Assembly: GCA_964384025.1 (NCBI GenBank)
Contig: CAYLJJ010000018.1
Location: forward strand, 1 to 64,000
Reading direction: 5' to 3'
Source: CAYLJJ01 sp964384025
Lineage (GTDB): Bacteria > Myxococcota_A > Bradymonadia > UBA7976 > UBA1532
DNA: 64,000 nt
This document shows positions 42,962 through 51,535 of the stretch, piece after piece (within the stretch, counting starts at the first letter, position 1; each line of letters opens with the position of its first letter). Position numbers and translations under genes: made by a program. A model generated the notes under the pieces. It was not told where the DNA came from. It saw only the letters and a list, made by a program, of their open reading frames with translations, and ran no database searches.

Positions 42962-45094
42962 ATGACCAAAAACAATCAAGCTCAAAAGCAGGAGGAGCAG
43001 CTCGAAGGCAGCCTCGGACGCTTCCTCTTTATCAACGAAGATCGTGACTTCGCCATCGCGATCATACACCTAGACGGAGGAGGGGAGATCAAAGTCGTGG
43101 GTGGTCTGGTTGGGCTTCAACCGGGCGAACGTGTTCGTCTCCTGGGGCACAGTACGATCAACCCTCAATATGGCCCCCAATTTAAAGTCTCTGCCGCTTA
43201 CCCACTCCTGCCCTATACCAGCGAAGGTGTTCGCGCCTATCTCGCGCAAGGACGCATCAAAGGAATCGGCGCGGGCCTCGCTCGTCGCCTAGTTAAGCGT
43301 TTTGGAGCAGAGACACTCAAGGTCATCCAAGAGAGCCCTGAGCGTCTCGCAGATGTCCCTGGAATCGGTCCCAAACGGTGCCAGGAGATTCGCGAAGTGA
43401 TCCTTGAACAGAACGCGCATCAAGAGGCGCTCATCTATCTCCAGGGACAGGGGATGAGCGCCAATATGGCTCAGCGTATCTGGAGAAAATACAACTCAGG
43501 CAGTATCGCCTTTGTTAGAGAGAACCCCTATCGCCTCGCTGATGAGATGCGTGGGGTCGGTTTTCTTAGGGCTGATCGCATCGCTCAAGCGATGGGTTTT
43601 GGCCTAGATCATCCTATACGAGCTGCTGCCTCCCTCAGCTATATCCTGGGACAGGCTGCAGGAGAAGGGCATGTCTATCTGCCCCGAGAGCTGCTCTTAG
43701 AGCGCGCTGCAGAGCTCCTCGATAATCAAGATCTGGCTGAACAGGCTCTGGAGAGTTCCCTGCAAGAGGGATCGCTGCGCGCTGAGGGGGAGGCGATTTG
43801 GCTGCCTGCTCTTCAAGAGATTGAGCAGGAGTTGGCGCAGCGACTCCTGATCCGCTGCGCTCAGCCCAGCATCGCCCTTCCTGTTGATACTGAGTTCCTC
43901 GCTGAGGAGCTGGGGTTGGAGCTGGCCGCTGAGCAGGAGCGCGCCCTCCGCGCCGCAGCTCACTCCGGGCTCCTTCTGATCACAGGAGGGCCTGGGACCG
44001 GCAAGACCACCATCGTTCGCGCTCTTATCAAGCTCTTTGAAGGCAAAAAAATCTCCCTAGCGGCTCCCACCGGTAGGGCGGCGCGTCGTCTCTCTGAAGC
44101 AACAGGGAGGGAAGCACGCACTCTACACCGCCTCCTGGAATATCTCCCAGGGAAGTTGGGCTTCCGACGCAATTCAGAGAACCCTCTGGATGTAGAGGTG
44201 CTCATCGTCGATGAGGTCTCGATGGTAGATCAGGGACTCTTCTTGGCCCTCCTCCGTGCACTGCCTCTAGAGGCTCGTCTGATCTTGGTGGGCGATGCTC
44301 ACCAACTCCCCTCCGTTGGCCCTGGACAGGTCCTGGCAGATCTTCTCAGCGGCGGGGTGATCAACGCTGTCTATCTGATGCATATCTTTCGCCAAGCTCA
44401 AGCCAGCCGTATCGTGGTCAACGCTCACCGAGTCTTAGGCAGCCAACTCCCTGAGTTGCCTGAGCAGGGTATCAGCAGCGACTTTTACCGTATCCGTGTC
44501 AAGGACCCAGAAGAAGCCTCAGAGGTGATCCTGCGCTTGGTCTCTAAGAGAATCCCTGAAGCTTTCGGTTTTGATCCCATCCAGGATATCCAGGTCCTGG
44601 CCCCCATGCACAAAGGAGCCTGTGGAACCGAGCGCCTCAACCTCTGCCTTCAAGAGATGCTCAACCCCCACGGGCGAGTGGTGGAGGGGGGAGCTTTTCG
44701 CGTTGGGGATAAAGTGATGCAGATCCGCAACGATTACGAGAAAGAGGTTTTTAATGGAGATCTGGGGCGCGTAGTCCAGCTTGAGGGCAAGAAGCTGATC
44801 CTGGAGTTTGAGGGCCGCCTTGTGAGCTATACACCGAGCGCTCAGTCTGATCTGGTGTTGGCCTACGCCTGTTCGGTTCACAAAAGTCAGGGCAGCGAGT
44901 ACCCCGCCGTAGTGATCCCTGTCCTCACCGAGCACTGGTTGATGCTTCAGAGAAACCTCCTCTACACCGCTCTCACCCGAGGGCGCAGCTTGGTCGTGCT
45001 CGTAGGGCAGAATCGTGCACTCTCCCGAGCGGTACGCAATACAGAGGGGCTCAGCCGCTTTACCTCCTTGGCGAGGCGCCTCCAACAGGCATAA
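42962..45094 (+). CDS. recD2: RecD2-type ATP-dependent DNA helicase
   Basis: 710 aa. A superfamily 1 5'-3' helicase found in bacteria without RecBC, acting in replication and repair. N-terminal OB-like region, then helix-hairpin-helix repeats (RIKGIGAGLARRLVKRFGAE, DVPGIGPKRCQEI). Walker A GGPGTGKTTIVRAL (about 340), Walker B LIVDEVSMVDQGL, ILVGDAHQLPSVGPGQVL, and C-terminal motifs VHKSQGSEYPAVVIP and LYTALTRGRSLVVLVG. Overlaps no neighbour; the next gene starts 31 nt after its stop. Confidence 0.95.
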   Translation: MTKNNQAQKQEEQLEGSLGRFLFINEDRDFAIAIIHLDGGGEIKVVGGLVGLQPGERVRLLGHSTINPQYGPQFKVSAAYPLLPYTSEGVRAYLAQGRIKGIGAGLARRLVKRFGAETLKVIQESPERLADVPGIGPKRCQEIREVILEQNAHQEALIYLQGQGMSANMAQRIWRKYNSGSIAFVRENPYRLADEMRGVGFLRADRIAQAMGFGLDHPIRAAASLSYILGQAAGEGHVYLPRELLLERAAELLDNQDLAEQALESSLQEGSLRAEGEAIWLPALQEIEQELAQRLLIRCAQPSIALPVDTEFLAEELGLELAAEQERALRAAAHSGLLLITGGPGTGKTTIVRALIKLFEGKKISLAAPTGRAARRLSEATGREARTLHRLLEYLPGKLGFRRNSENPLDVEVLIVDEVSMVDQGLFLALLRALPLEARLILVGDAHQLPSVGPGQVLADLLSGGVINAVYLMHIFRQAQASRIVVNAHRVLGSQLPELPEQGISSDFYRIRVKDPEEASEVILRLVSKRIPEAFGFDPIQDIQVLAPMHKGACGTERLNLCLQEMLNPHGRVVEGGAFRVGDKVMQIRNDYEKEVFNGDLGRVVQLEGKKLILEFEGRLVSYTPSAQSDLVLAYACSVHKSQGSEYPAVVIPVLTEHWLMLQRNLLYTALTRGRSLVVLVGQNRALSRAVRNTEGLSRFTSLARRLQQA

Positions 45095-45125
45095 CCTTGA
45101 AGCTCTCTGTCTCGGAGCCCTGTCC

Positions 45126-46220
45126 TTGAGAGGCAATCCCCTCCTGCTCATCATCGTTCTCAGCTCTGCTCGGGCTCAAGAGCCTGAGGTGCTGACACAG
45201 CCACAGGAAGCAGGAGAGGCATATCTCCATGCCTTAGCGGAGGGCTATCAGCCTCGCCCCGCTGAGGAGCCTGCGGGCTCCCTCCTGGGGGGGCTACTGG
45301 CTCTCTTCCCTGGGTTCTTGGTTCATGGCCTGGGACACCATTCGGTTGGCGAGAACGACACCGCCTCCCTCCTGCTCTCCACTGAGGTCCTGGGGATCGT
45401 CCTGGTGGGAGCCTCCTATCTGATGGAGGATCTCAGCGATGGGGCTGGTGAGGCTGCAGCCCTAAAGCGGATCTTCTCTCACGCAGGGATGCTCCTCTTT
45501 ATGGGCTCTTGGGGAGCAGACATATTGGGAACCTTTAAGGGAGCGGAGCCCTTTGAGCCTGATGGACGACCTCCAGAGGGGAGTCGTCTAGGGTTAGCCT
45601 ATCGTTACACCCATGATCCCCTCAGCGACCTCCGTCATCACCTGGTCGCGCGGCTTCAACTCAACACCCGCTACTTTTCTCTACGCCCTGAGGTTGATCT
45701 GGAATCGGGGATGCGCAACCGGCGCTTTGACTTAGACATCGGAGCCCACCTCCTCAGCAGCGAACGTCTACGCAGCAACTTCAGTTTGGGAGCGCGGCTG
45801 CGTTGGGAGGAGACTCCCGAGTATGATCTAGGCGCTCGGGGCGCTCAGGGCGATCTACGTTGGAAGCTGGATTTGGGGCACCTCATCCGCAGCATGAAAA
45901 ATTTCTTTGTCTTCAGCCGGATCGGCTATGGCTATATGGATTATCAGTTTGGAGAGAGCGTAGGTCTCCTCGCCGACGGTGACTTTATGGACAGCTATCT
46001 GCTGCTGGAGAGCGGCGTTCAAGTCAACAGCAGCCGCGACACTCAACTCACGCTCCTCTTCTCTCAAGATCCCTACTTGGAGATCGCCCCCTTCTCTTCA
46101 GGCACAGGGATCATCCAAGCTGGCCTGCTTCACAGATACCAAGACGATTTGGATATTGAGTTTGAATGGAGTGTAGGTGAGGGTTGGGCGATCTATCTGG
46201 GCTTGGGCTACGGTTTATGA
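45126..46220 (+). CDS. Probable outer-membrane beta-barrel protein
   Basis: About 364 aa from a TTG at 45126 that starts a signal peptide (RGNPLLLIIVLSSARA|Q) just after recD2; the frame is open from 45015 inside recD2, which is not used. Two hydrophobic stretches (LLGGLLALFPGFLVHGLG, LLLSTEVLGIVLVGASYLM) near the N-terminus are followed by alternating strands rich in Arg/Tyr/Gly (HHLVARLQLNTRYFSLRPEV, FSRIGYGYMDYQFGES) ending in WAIYLGLGYGL, which fits a barrel. No named family. Stop overlaps the next start (ATGA). Confidence 0.6.
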   Translation: MRGNPLLLIIVLSSARAQEPEVLTQPQEAGEAYLHALAEGYQPRPAEEPAGSLLGGLLALFPGFLVHGLGHHSVGENDTASLLLSTEVLGIVLVGASYLMEDLSDGAGEAAALKRIFSHAGMLLFMGSWGADILGTFKGAEPFEPDGRPPEGSRLGLAYRYTHDPLSDLRHHLVARLQLNTRYFSLRPEVDLESGMRNRRFDLDIGAHLLSSERLRSNFSLGARLRWEETPEYDLGARGAQGDLRWKLDLGHLIRSMKNFFVFSRIGYGYMDYQFGESVGLLADGDFMDSYLLLESGVQVNSSRDTQLTLLFSQDPYLEIAPFSSGTGIIQAGLLHRYQDDLDIEFEWSVGEGWAIYLGLGYGL

Positions 46221-47599
46221 GATTTGAAGCCTTGCTGTTGCTCCTCTTAGGTTGCACGGTAGAGTCTCCTCTGGAGCGCCGCCTTGAGGAGAATCGCAGG
46301 GCTCAAGAGTTGAAGCTAAGCGAGACTTTAACCCTGCGTGTTCAGGGGGGAGCGATTCAGAGAGCAGAGCCCAATGCTCCCATCCAGATCCGCGCTCAAT
46401 CCTTGGATCTCAGGATCGATCTAGAGGATAGAGGCTGTCAGCCTTCAACGCTTCAGTTTGAAGTGCTTCAGCTCCCCAAGGGGCCACAGCTCAGCCGCCG
46501 CATCTTTCGGGGGGCGCTCTCTCTGGAGGGTGCTGCCCGAGCGCAGATCATGGAGGGCTTTGCGGAATCCTCTATGGATCTCAGCGATCCCGACTGGACC
46601 CCGCTGGACGCTGAGCGCTCCTTTGAGATGGAGGAGGGGCGCTGGACCCTGATCTCTGATCGAGGGGCGGGCTCCCTAAAGCTTCTCCCTGGCGCGGTAG
46701 AAGCCCCTGAGATCCCTGAGGTCGCCTGTGTCACCTTAGATGCAGAGGGAGCAGGTCCTCTTGGACAGGCGGCGTTGATCACTCGGCATCGTCTCCGCTG
46801 GGAGCCTCCCAGCGTGGGCTTCTCCTTCGCGGTCTGGGGAAACAACCGAGGCCATGAGCAGATCCGTGCTCAAATCCTAGAGATGATCTCCGCTCAAGAG
46901 GAGCTGGCCTTTGTCCTGATCGGTGGAGATCTCTCTGATGGCAGCTGGACCTCCCTAGAGCTGGCCCGAGAGCAGTTGAACAGTCTAACGATCCCCTGGT
47001 TCGCCACGGTGGGAGAAGCGGAGGTTGAGAGCCTAGACAGCTTACCGCTTCTGGGTGTCTCCAACTTCGCTTTTGATGCGGGTCCTCTACGTATCCTCAT
47101 GCTGGATTCTGGGGACGCGACTTTAGGTTCGAGAGGCCTTGAACAGCTTAAGGAGTGGCTCTCTGACGAGCCCCTCTGGTGGGCAGGGACCCCCCCCAGT
47201 GAGCGCTTGGTTCTCACCCATATTCCTCCCTTTGATCCCTACGGAACACGCGAAGAGGGCTTTAAGCATCGCCCTGAGGCGGCGCGTATCATGGCGGCTT
47301 TGGCAGGGGCTCGGATCTGGGCTCTGCTGAGCTTCCACTTGGCGACTTGGAGGATCGATGATGTGGGGGGGGTGAAGGTCTACCACGCTGGCGGTGCGGG
47401 AAGCCCCTTGGAGGTGGGGGGCCCCTCCAAACATTTCTGGCTCAAGATCCAAGTCGAAGGAGGCTGTCAGGCTCTTGGGAGCAGAGGAGGGGAAGAGGGA
47501 GAGCTCTGCGATCTGAACCACCCCTGTGGAGAGCGACTGAGCTGTAACTCAGGCTTCTGTATTCCTTGCCTCAAGATCGAAAGGATCGATTTAGATTGA
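46217..47599 (+). CDS. Lipoprotein with degenerate metallophosphoesterase domain
   Basis: 460 aa from the ATG at 46217 (overlap with upstream stop), signal MRFEALLLLLLGC with lipobox LLLGC. Residues about 195-390 follow the calcineurin-like phosphoesterase plan, but the metal ligands are mostly changed: FAVWGNNRGH (Asp to Asn in GDNR), FVLIGGDLSDG (kept), PWFATVGEAE (GNHE motif lost), LTHIPPFDP (kept His) and LSFHLATW (GHTH motif reduced to one His). A catalytically dead or altered enzyme is inferred. The C-terminal Cys cluster (GELCDLNHPCGERLSCNSGFC) matches the other envelope proteins here. Confidence 0.7.
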   Translation: MRFEALLLLLLGCTVESPLERRLEENRRAQELKLSETLTLRVQGGAIQRAEPNAPIQIRAQSLDLRIDLEDRGCQPSTLQFEVLQLPKGPQLSRRIFRGALSLEGAARAQIMEGFAESSMDLSDPDWTPLDAERSFEMEEGRWTLISDRGAGSLKLLPGAVEAPEIPEVACVTLDAEGAGPLGQAALITRHRLRWEPPSVGFSFAVWGNNRGHEQIRAQILEMISAQEELAFVLIGGDLSDGSWTSLELAREQLNSLTIPWFATVGEAEVESLDSLPLLGVSNFAFDAGPLRILMLDSGDATLGSRGLEQLKEWLSDEPLWWAGTPPSERLVLTHIPPFDPYGTREEGFKHRPEAARIMAALAGARIWALLSFHLATWRIDDVGGVKVYHAGGAGSPLEVGGPSKHFWLKIQVEGGCQALGSRGGEEGELCDLNHPCGERLSCNSGFCIPCLKIERIDLD

Positions 47600-47712
47600 A
47601 ACTCTCCAGCAGGCTCGTAGACCTCAGAGTTGACAACCCCTCTCCTCCTTCTAAAGATCTCCCCCTGGAATAGCCCCCAAACCGAAGAGGTTTGAGGCCC
47701 TGGAGGCACTTT

Positions 47713-48195
47713 ATGAAGCTTAAATCGAGAGTCGGCGGCCTTGCCCTCCTCATCATTGCAGCACTTTTGGGCTGCGCACCCAGCTATGTAAAAGGGACAG
47801 ATATTGAGTACAGCCCTGAACGTCAGGCCTTGGCGGATATCGTTGAGAGCTACCGCAAAGCTTTGGAGGAACGAGATCAACAAACCCTGATGCGCCTCGC
47901 CGACGACAAATATTATGAGAACGGCAGCACCACCTCGGAACCCAGTGATGATTTCGATTACAAGGGCCTCAAGAGAGTGACCAGTGATCTTCATGAGTTG
48001 GTCAAAGCGGTGAAATACCAGATTAAGATCACCAGCATCGATCTCTACGATGAGCGCGCCACTGTAGATTTTGAGTATGAGGGGCAGTATCTCTTTTCAG
48101 CAGGAGAGCAAGACAAATGGGCCACCGCAGCCGATAAAAACCGCCTCACCTTTCGTAAAAAAGGCAAAGAGTGGCTTATCATTAGTGGAATGTAA
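47713..48195 (+). CDS. Small lipoprotein with NTF2/SnoaL-like fold
   Basis: 160 aa from the ATG at 47713 (GGAGG 6 nt upstream), signal MKLKSRVGGLALLIIAALLGC with lipobox LLGC. ERQALADIVESYRKALEERDQQTLMRLADDKYYE and the curved sheet ATVDFEYEGQYLF...NRLTFRKKGKEWLIISG resemble NTF2-like ligand-binding domains. Function unknown. Stands alone between the phosphoesterase-like gene and the fibre cluster. Confidence 0.7.
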   Translation: MKLKSRVGGLALLIIAALLGCAPSYVKGTDIEYSPERQALADIVESYRKALEERDQQTLMRLADDKYYENGSTTSEPSDDFDYKGLKRVTSDLHELVKAVKYQIKITSIDLYDERATVDFEYEGQYLFSAGEQDKWATAADKNRLTFRKKGKEWLIISGM

Positions 48196-48277
48196 GTCCG
48201 GAGCTCTTCAAGAGTTAGAGATCTTTCCATAGGGACAGACATAGCTTCTTCTCGAAATCTATTTTTCTCGAGAACGT

Positions 48278-48310
48278 CATCCTGTATCATTCCATAATTA
48301 TCAAAATTAC
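48278..48310 (+). promoter_or_regulatory. Conserved fibre-gene upstream element (paralogue 3)
   Basis: CATCCTGTATCATTCCATAA and the following bases align with the segments before paralogues 5 and 6, and with similar but weaker sequence before 4 and 1. The element ends about 15 nt before the MRW start codon in each case. A -10-like CATAAT is included. It may be the promoter. Confidence 0.45.
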
Positions 48311-48325
48311 AGTTTGAGGTCTGCC

Positions 48326-51211
48326 ATGCGATGGCTCCTTCCACTCCTCTTTCTACCTTTTGGGGTGCTGGCAGTACCCGCCACAATTCATCAAGAGGGT
48401 GTCTTGATGAGCGCTCAGGGAATCCCCTACCAGGGCCTCACCCAGATGCGCTTCTCCCTCTACGATCAAGCAGAAGGGGGAGCAGCCCTCTGGTTTGAAG
48501 ATCAGAACCTGAACCTTCATTTGGGTTATTACAGCGCTACGCTTGGGGCTCAGACCGCTTTTGGAGGGACCCTAGATGGTGGGCCTCGCTTTATAGGAGT
48601 CTCGGTGGATGGAGTTGAGATGTCGCCACGTGTGCAGCTGCCAAGCGTCCCCTATGCGCGGTTGGCTGAAAACGCAGAGGGCGATATCAACCCCCACAGC
48701 ATCAGCGTAGGCGGGGTGCCCATCATCGATGAAGGAGGTAACTGGGTAGGGCCTCCCATCGACGGTACAAATGATGGTGTAGGTTATGACAGCCCTGAAG
48801 AGGCGCTGGCCGCCATCAAGACCGCGGACGGAGCAGCTTCAGGCTTGGATGCAGATCTCTTGGATGGTCTAAGCAGCGCTGCTTTTGTCCAAGGAGCAGA
48901 GCAGGTTATGGTTTTGGTCCTAGAGAGGGATGGTGGGGGCAGTAGCCTGGATGTTGATCAGCTGGATGGGCACGACAGCGGCGCCTTTATCAGAACAGCG
49001 GCTCAACTCCTTGAGCTTCTGCTCACGACAGATGGAGCAGGCTCAAGCTTGGACGCCGATCTCCTGGATGGTCACAACAGCGCTGAGTTTATGAGCGCTA
49101 CTGATCCAGGCGCTGCTGCTGCTCAGCTCCTCGCCCTCCTTCTCAGCGTAGATGGTCAAGGCAGCACCCTGAACGCGGATCGCCTAGATGGCCTGGACAG
49201 CAGCGCTTTTATGAGAGCAGGGCAGGCAGCTACGGCGACACAGATCCTGAACCTGCTCTTGACGGTGGATGGTGCAGGCACAACTCTAGATGCAGATCTC
49301 CTTGATGGTCTCCAAGCCAGCAACTTCATGCGAGTCGATCAAGATACTGAGACAAGCGGTGATCTCGCTGTAGGTGGGCTTTTCTCAAGTGATGGAGCTC
49401 AGATCGCCGGAACTCTTACAGCAAACCGTATCGAAGCCAACTTCATACAAACCAAGCAAGTTAAGCTTACTCCTTTAAATAATTCTCCTGAAAACCCGCT
49501 GAAAGGCACCCTGTATTTTGATGGACAAGTTCATGATTTAAGGATATTCAATGGAATTGAATGGACGGCTTTATATAGAGAAGAAGGTCTAGGAACACCC
49601 GAAGAACCTGCCAACAGCGCCCAAGAATTACTCGAAAACGGAATTAACACTCCGGGAATGTATTATTTCAACACACCAAACGGAGGGATAAAGCAGGTAT
49701 ACTGCGATTTCACGGGCAATAAAGCTTGGATACTTGTTGGTTCTTGGGATATTGCCTCAGAATGGACAAAGAACTCTGTTTCTAGCGATGTTGTTTTTGG
49801 AGGAATACCACGGAATGCATTCTCTTCCAGTTTTGGTGACGCAGTAATTAATAACTTCAGAGTTTTGGCTTCTGATAGCATCAGTAGCACAGCAAACAAC
49901 TCCTGGGCTGACTTTTATTATCATTGGGATACCCCTATAAGGTGGAAAGAGGTATGGCAACCCCACCAAAACACAGGAAACGCATGCGACGCAGCATACC
50001 TTTCTTCAACACCTAGGCAGTCTCTAAAAGAATTTAATTATGCGTATAACATTAAATATAATGTTCAAGTAAGTCAAAACTGGGCAAACATATCGGACTG
50101 GGGTCATCAATCTCATCTCTGCGGAGCACTTGCTGACTGGTGGGCTGGTTTAACCAGCCCAGGACATACATTAGGTATATTTAATATGTCAAAATACAAT
50201 GCAAATGATAATGATACACGTGATGGGAGTTTTGGTTTGTCACCAACCAACACTCAGACTAATGCAGGTCAAGATGTACAGAGTAATGTAAAAATAGGCT
50301 ATGATGATGGAGGAGAATGTTCTTTCTTTGGTTATGGTAATACTACAAGTAGTAACGCAGGTGGAGGCGTTGAAGAAAATACGAAATTATGGCTGTTCAT
50401 CGATTCATCCGTTGCCGTTGAAGGGACAAGTTGTAAAGATATTCTGGATAGAGGTCTTTCATCTGGAGATGGGGTCTATTGGATAGATCCTAACGGCGGA
50501 AACTCTTCTGATTCTTTCCAAGTTTACTGTGATATGACAACAGGAGGAGGAGGCTGGACATTGGTTGGGAAATATGATCGAGATAATTCCGCAAACTGGG
50601 TCCTTCCTTCTGGGGCTATCGATGGATGGGGGAGATCAGCTCTCAATCAGTCTGACATGGCAGATATTTCAACATTTACTGGTGATTGGGCTTCTATCGA
50701 TTCTAGACCAATTATTACCAATGGTGCTACTCATATATTAAATGTAGGCGATGAAAACGGCTCTTTTCCGTGGGATTTGATGGCAGTTATGAATATACCA
50801 GATGATATCAAAGCTGATCCAAATAATATCTGGGATAGCGCCTATGATTCAAACTCCGGCGAAGGTGTTCATGGAGCTTGTATTCCAGATAGAACTCTTA
50901 CATATGATGAAAATCTTAACAGTGTAGATAGAACAAGTCATTGGGGGTGTGTTCTTGGTAGCACCAGCAATATTTATAATGCTGGAGTTCAAGATGCAAA
51001 TAATTCATTCTGGTCAACAGGGAATAGAGAGGGAGCTACTTTTAGCAATGCTGCAGATGGAAATTGTGGTAGAACTCACTCTGACACAGTTTATTGGTGT
51101 TTCCGAGGCAAAGATGGAAGTGCGTGTAGTTATGGCTGCTGTGGAACAACAATTGGAACAGGTTGCCCTGGTGGCCCCAGCCATCGCTATAATCTCATGT
51201 TCATGAGATAG
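48326..51211 (+). CDS. Secreted fibre-like protein, paralogue 3, fibrinogen-like tips
   Basis: 961 aa from the ATG at 48326 (MRWLLPLLF), selected by alignment with the other paralogues. Signal peptide, N-terminal domain (QEGVLMSAQGIPYQG, LYDQAEGGAALWFED), five LDxDxLDG repeats, and the LYFDGQVHDLRIFNGIEW segment. The tip is AT-rich in base composition and holds two fibrinogen-like motifs: an altered one (VYCDFTGNKAWILVGS) followed by about 220 residues, then a canonical one (SCKDILDRGLSSGDGVYWID, VYCDMTTGGGGWTLVG) followed by a Cys-rich end (GCCGTTIGTGCPG). Extracellular; ligand unknown. First of four consecutive family members. Confidence 0.85.
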   Translation: MRWLLPLLFLPFGVLAVPATIHQEGVLMSAQGIPYQGLTQMRFSLYDQAEGGAALWFEDQNLNLHLGYYSATLGAQTAFGGTLDGGPRFIGVSVDGVEMSPRVQLPSVPYARLAENAEGDINPHSISVGGVPIIDEGGNWVGPPIDGTNDGVGYDSPEEALAAIKTADGAASGLDADLLDGLSSAAFVQGAEQVMVLVLERDGGGSSLDVDQLDGHDSGAFIRTAAQLLELLLTTDGAGSSLDADLLDGHNSAEFMSATDPGAAAAQLLALLLSVDGQGSTLNADRLDGLDSSAFMRAGQAATATQILNLLLTVDGAGTTLDADLLDGLQASNFMRVDQDTETSGDLAVGGLFSSDGAQIAGTLTANRIEANFIQTKQVKLTPLNNSPENPLKGTLYFDGQVHDLRIFNGIEWTALYREEGLGTPEEPANSAQELLENGINTPGMYYFNTPNGGIKQVYCDFTGNKAWILVGSWDIASEWTKNSVSSDVVFGGIPRNAFSSSFGDAVINNFRVLASDSISSTANNSWADFYYHWDTPIRWKEVWQPHQNTGNACDAAYLSSTPRQSLKEFNYAYNIKYNVQVSQNWANISDWGHQSHLCGALADWWAGLTSPGHTLGIFNMSKYNANDNDTRDGSFGLSPTNTQTNAGQDVQSNVKIGYDDGGECSFFGYGNTTSSNAGGGVEENTKLWLFIDSSVAVEGTSCKDILDRGLSSGDGVYWIDPNGGNSSDSFQVYCDMTTGGGGWTLVGKYDRDNSANWVLPSGAIDGWGRSALNQSDMADISTFTGDWASIDSRPIITNGATHILNVGDENGSFPWDLMAVMNIPDDIKADPNNIWDSAYDSNSGEGVHGACIPDRTLTYDENLNSVDRTSHWGCVLGSTSNIYNAGVQDANNSFWSTGNREGATFSNAADGNCGRTHSDTVYWCFRGKDGSACSYGCCGTTIGTGCPGGPSHRYNLMFMR

Positions 51212-51535
51212 CAATGGAGTGTTCTGAACTTTTTCCATAAGACTACTTGCGATTTCAAAGGTACTGACCAATACAATGTTAAATTTAAGTTCCAGGAACC
51301 TTCATCTAAAATTTTGGTGAGCAAATTCCCGAAACGATCCCATACAAACTGCTGATGAATGCTCTGAGGTCAGGAGTTGGCTTTTTCGGCGACAAGTAAA
51401 GAGAAGATGCTTTTATTCTAAAGGAATACCTGTCGATTATGTGAGCAAGGCTGGAAAAAATAAAAAGCGGTTTTCCTAATCCCAGAATCTTTGTACTCTT
51501 TCAAAATTACTATAATCTTCCTTACAAGGTCAGTC
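51212..51535. other. Intergenic region before paralogue 4
   Basis: About 320 bases, AT-rich, no ORF recognised. Its last 80 bases contain the conserved upstream element of the fibre genes (51455-51519); the rest shows no clear structure. Confidence 0.4.
51455..51519 (+). promoter_or_regulatory. Conserved fibre-gene upstream element (paralogue 4)
   Basis: AAAAAATAAAAAGCGGTTTT and the following CCTAATCCCAG correspond to near-identical blocks before paralogues 5 and 6. About 15 nt further on, TATAAT (51511-51516) lies 20 nt before the ATG at 51536. Confidence 0.5.

Noticed and set aside
45015..45125. Longer start for the beta-barrel gene within recD2
   Set aside because: The extra 37 residues sit before a clean signal peptide and overlap recD2.
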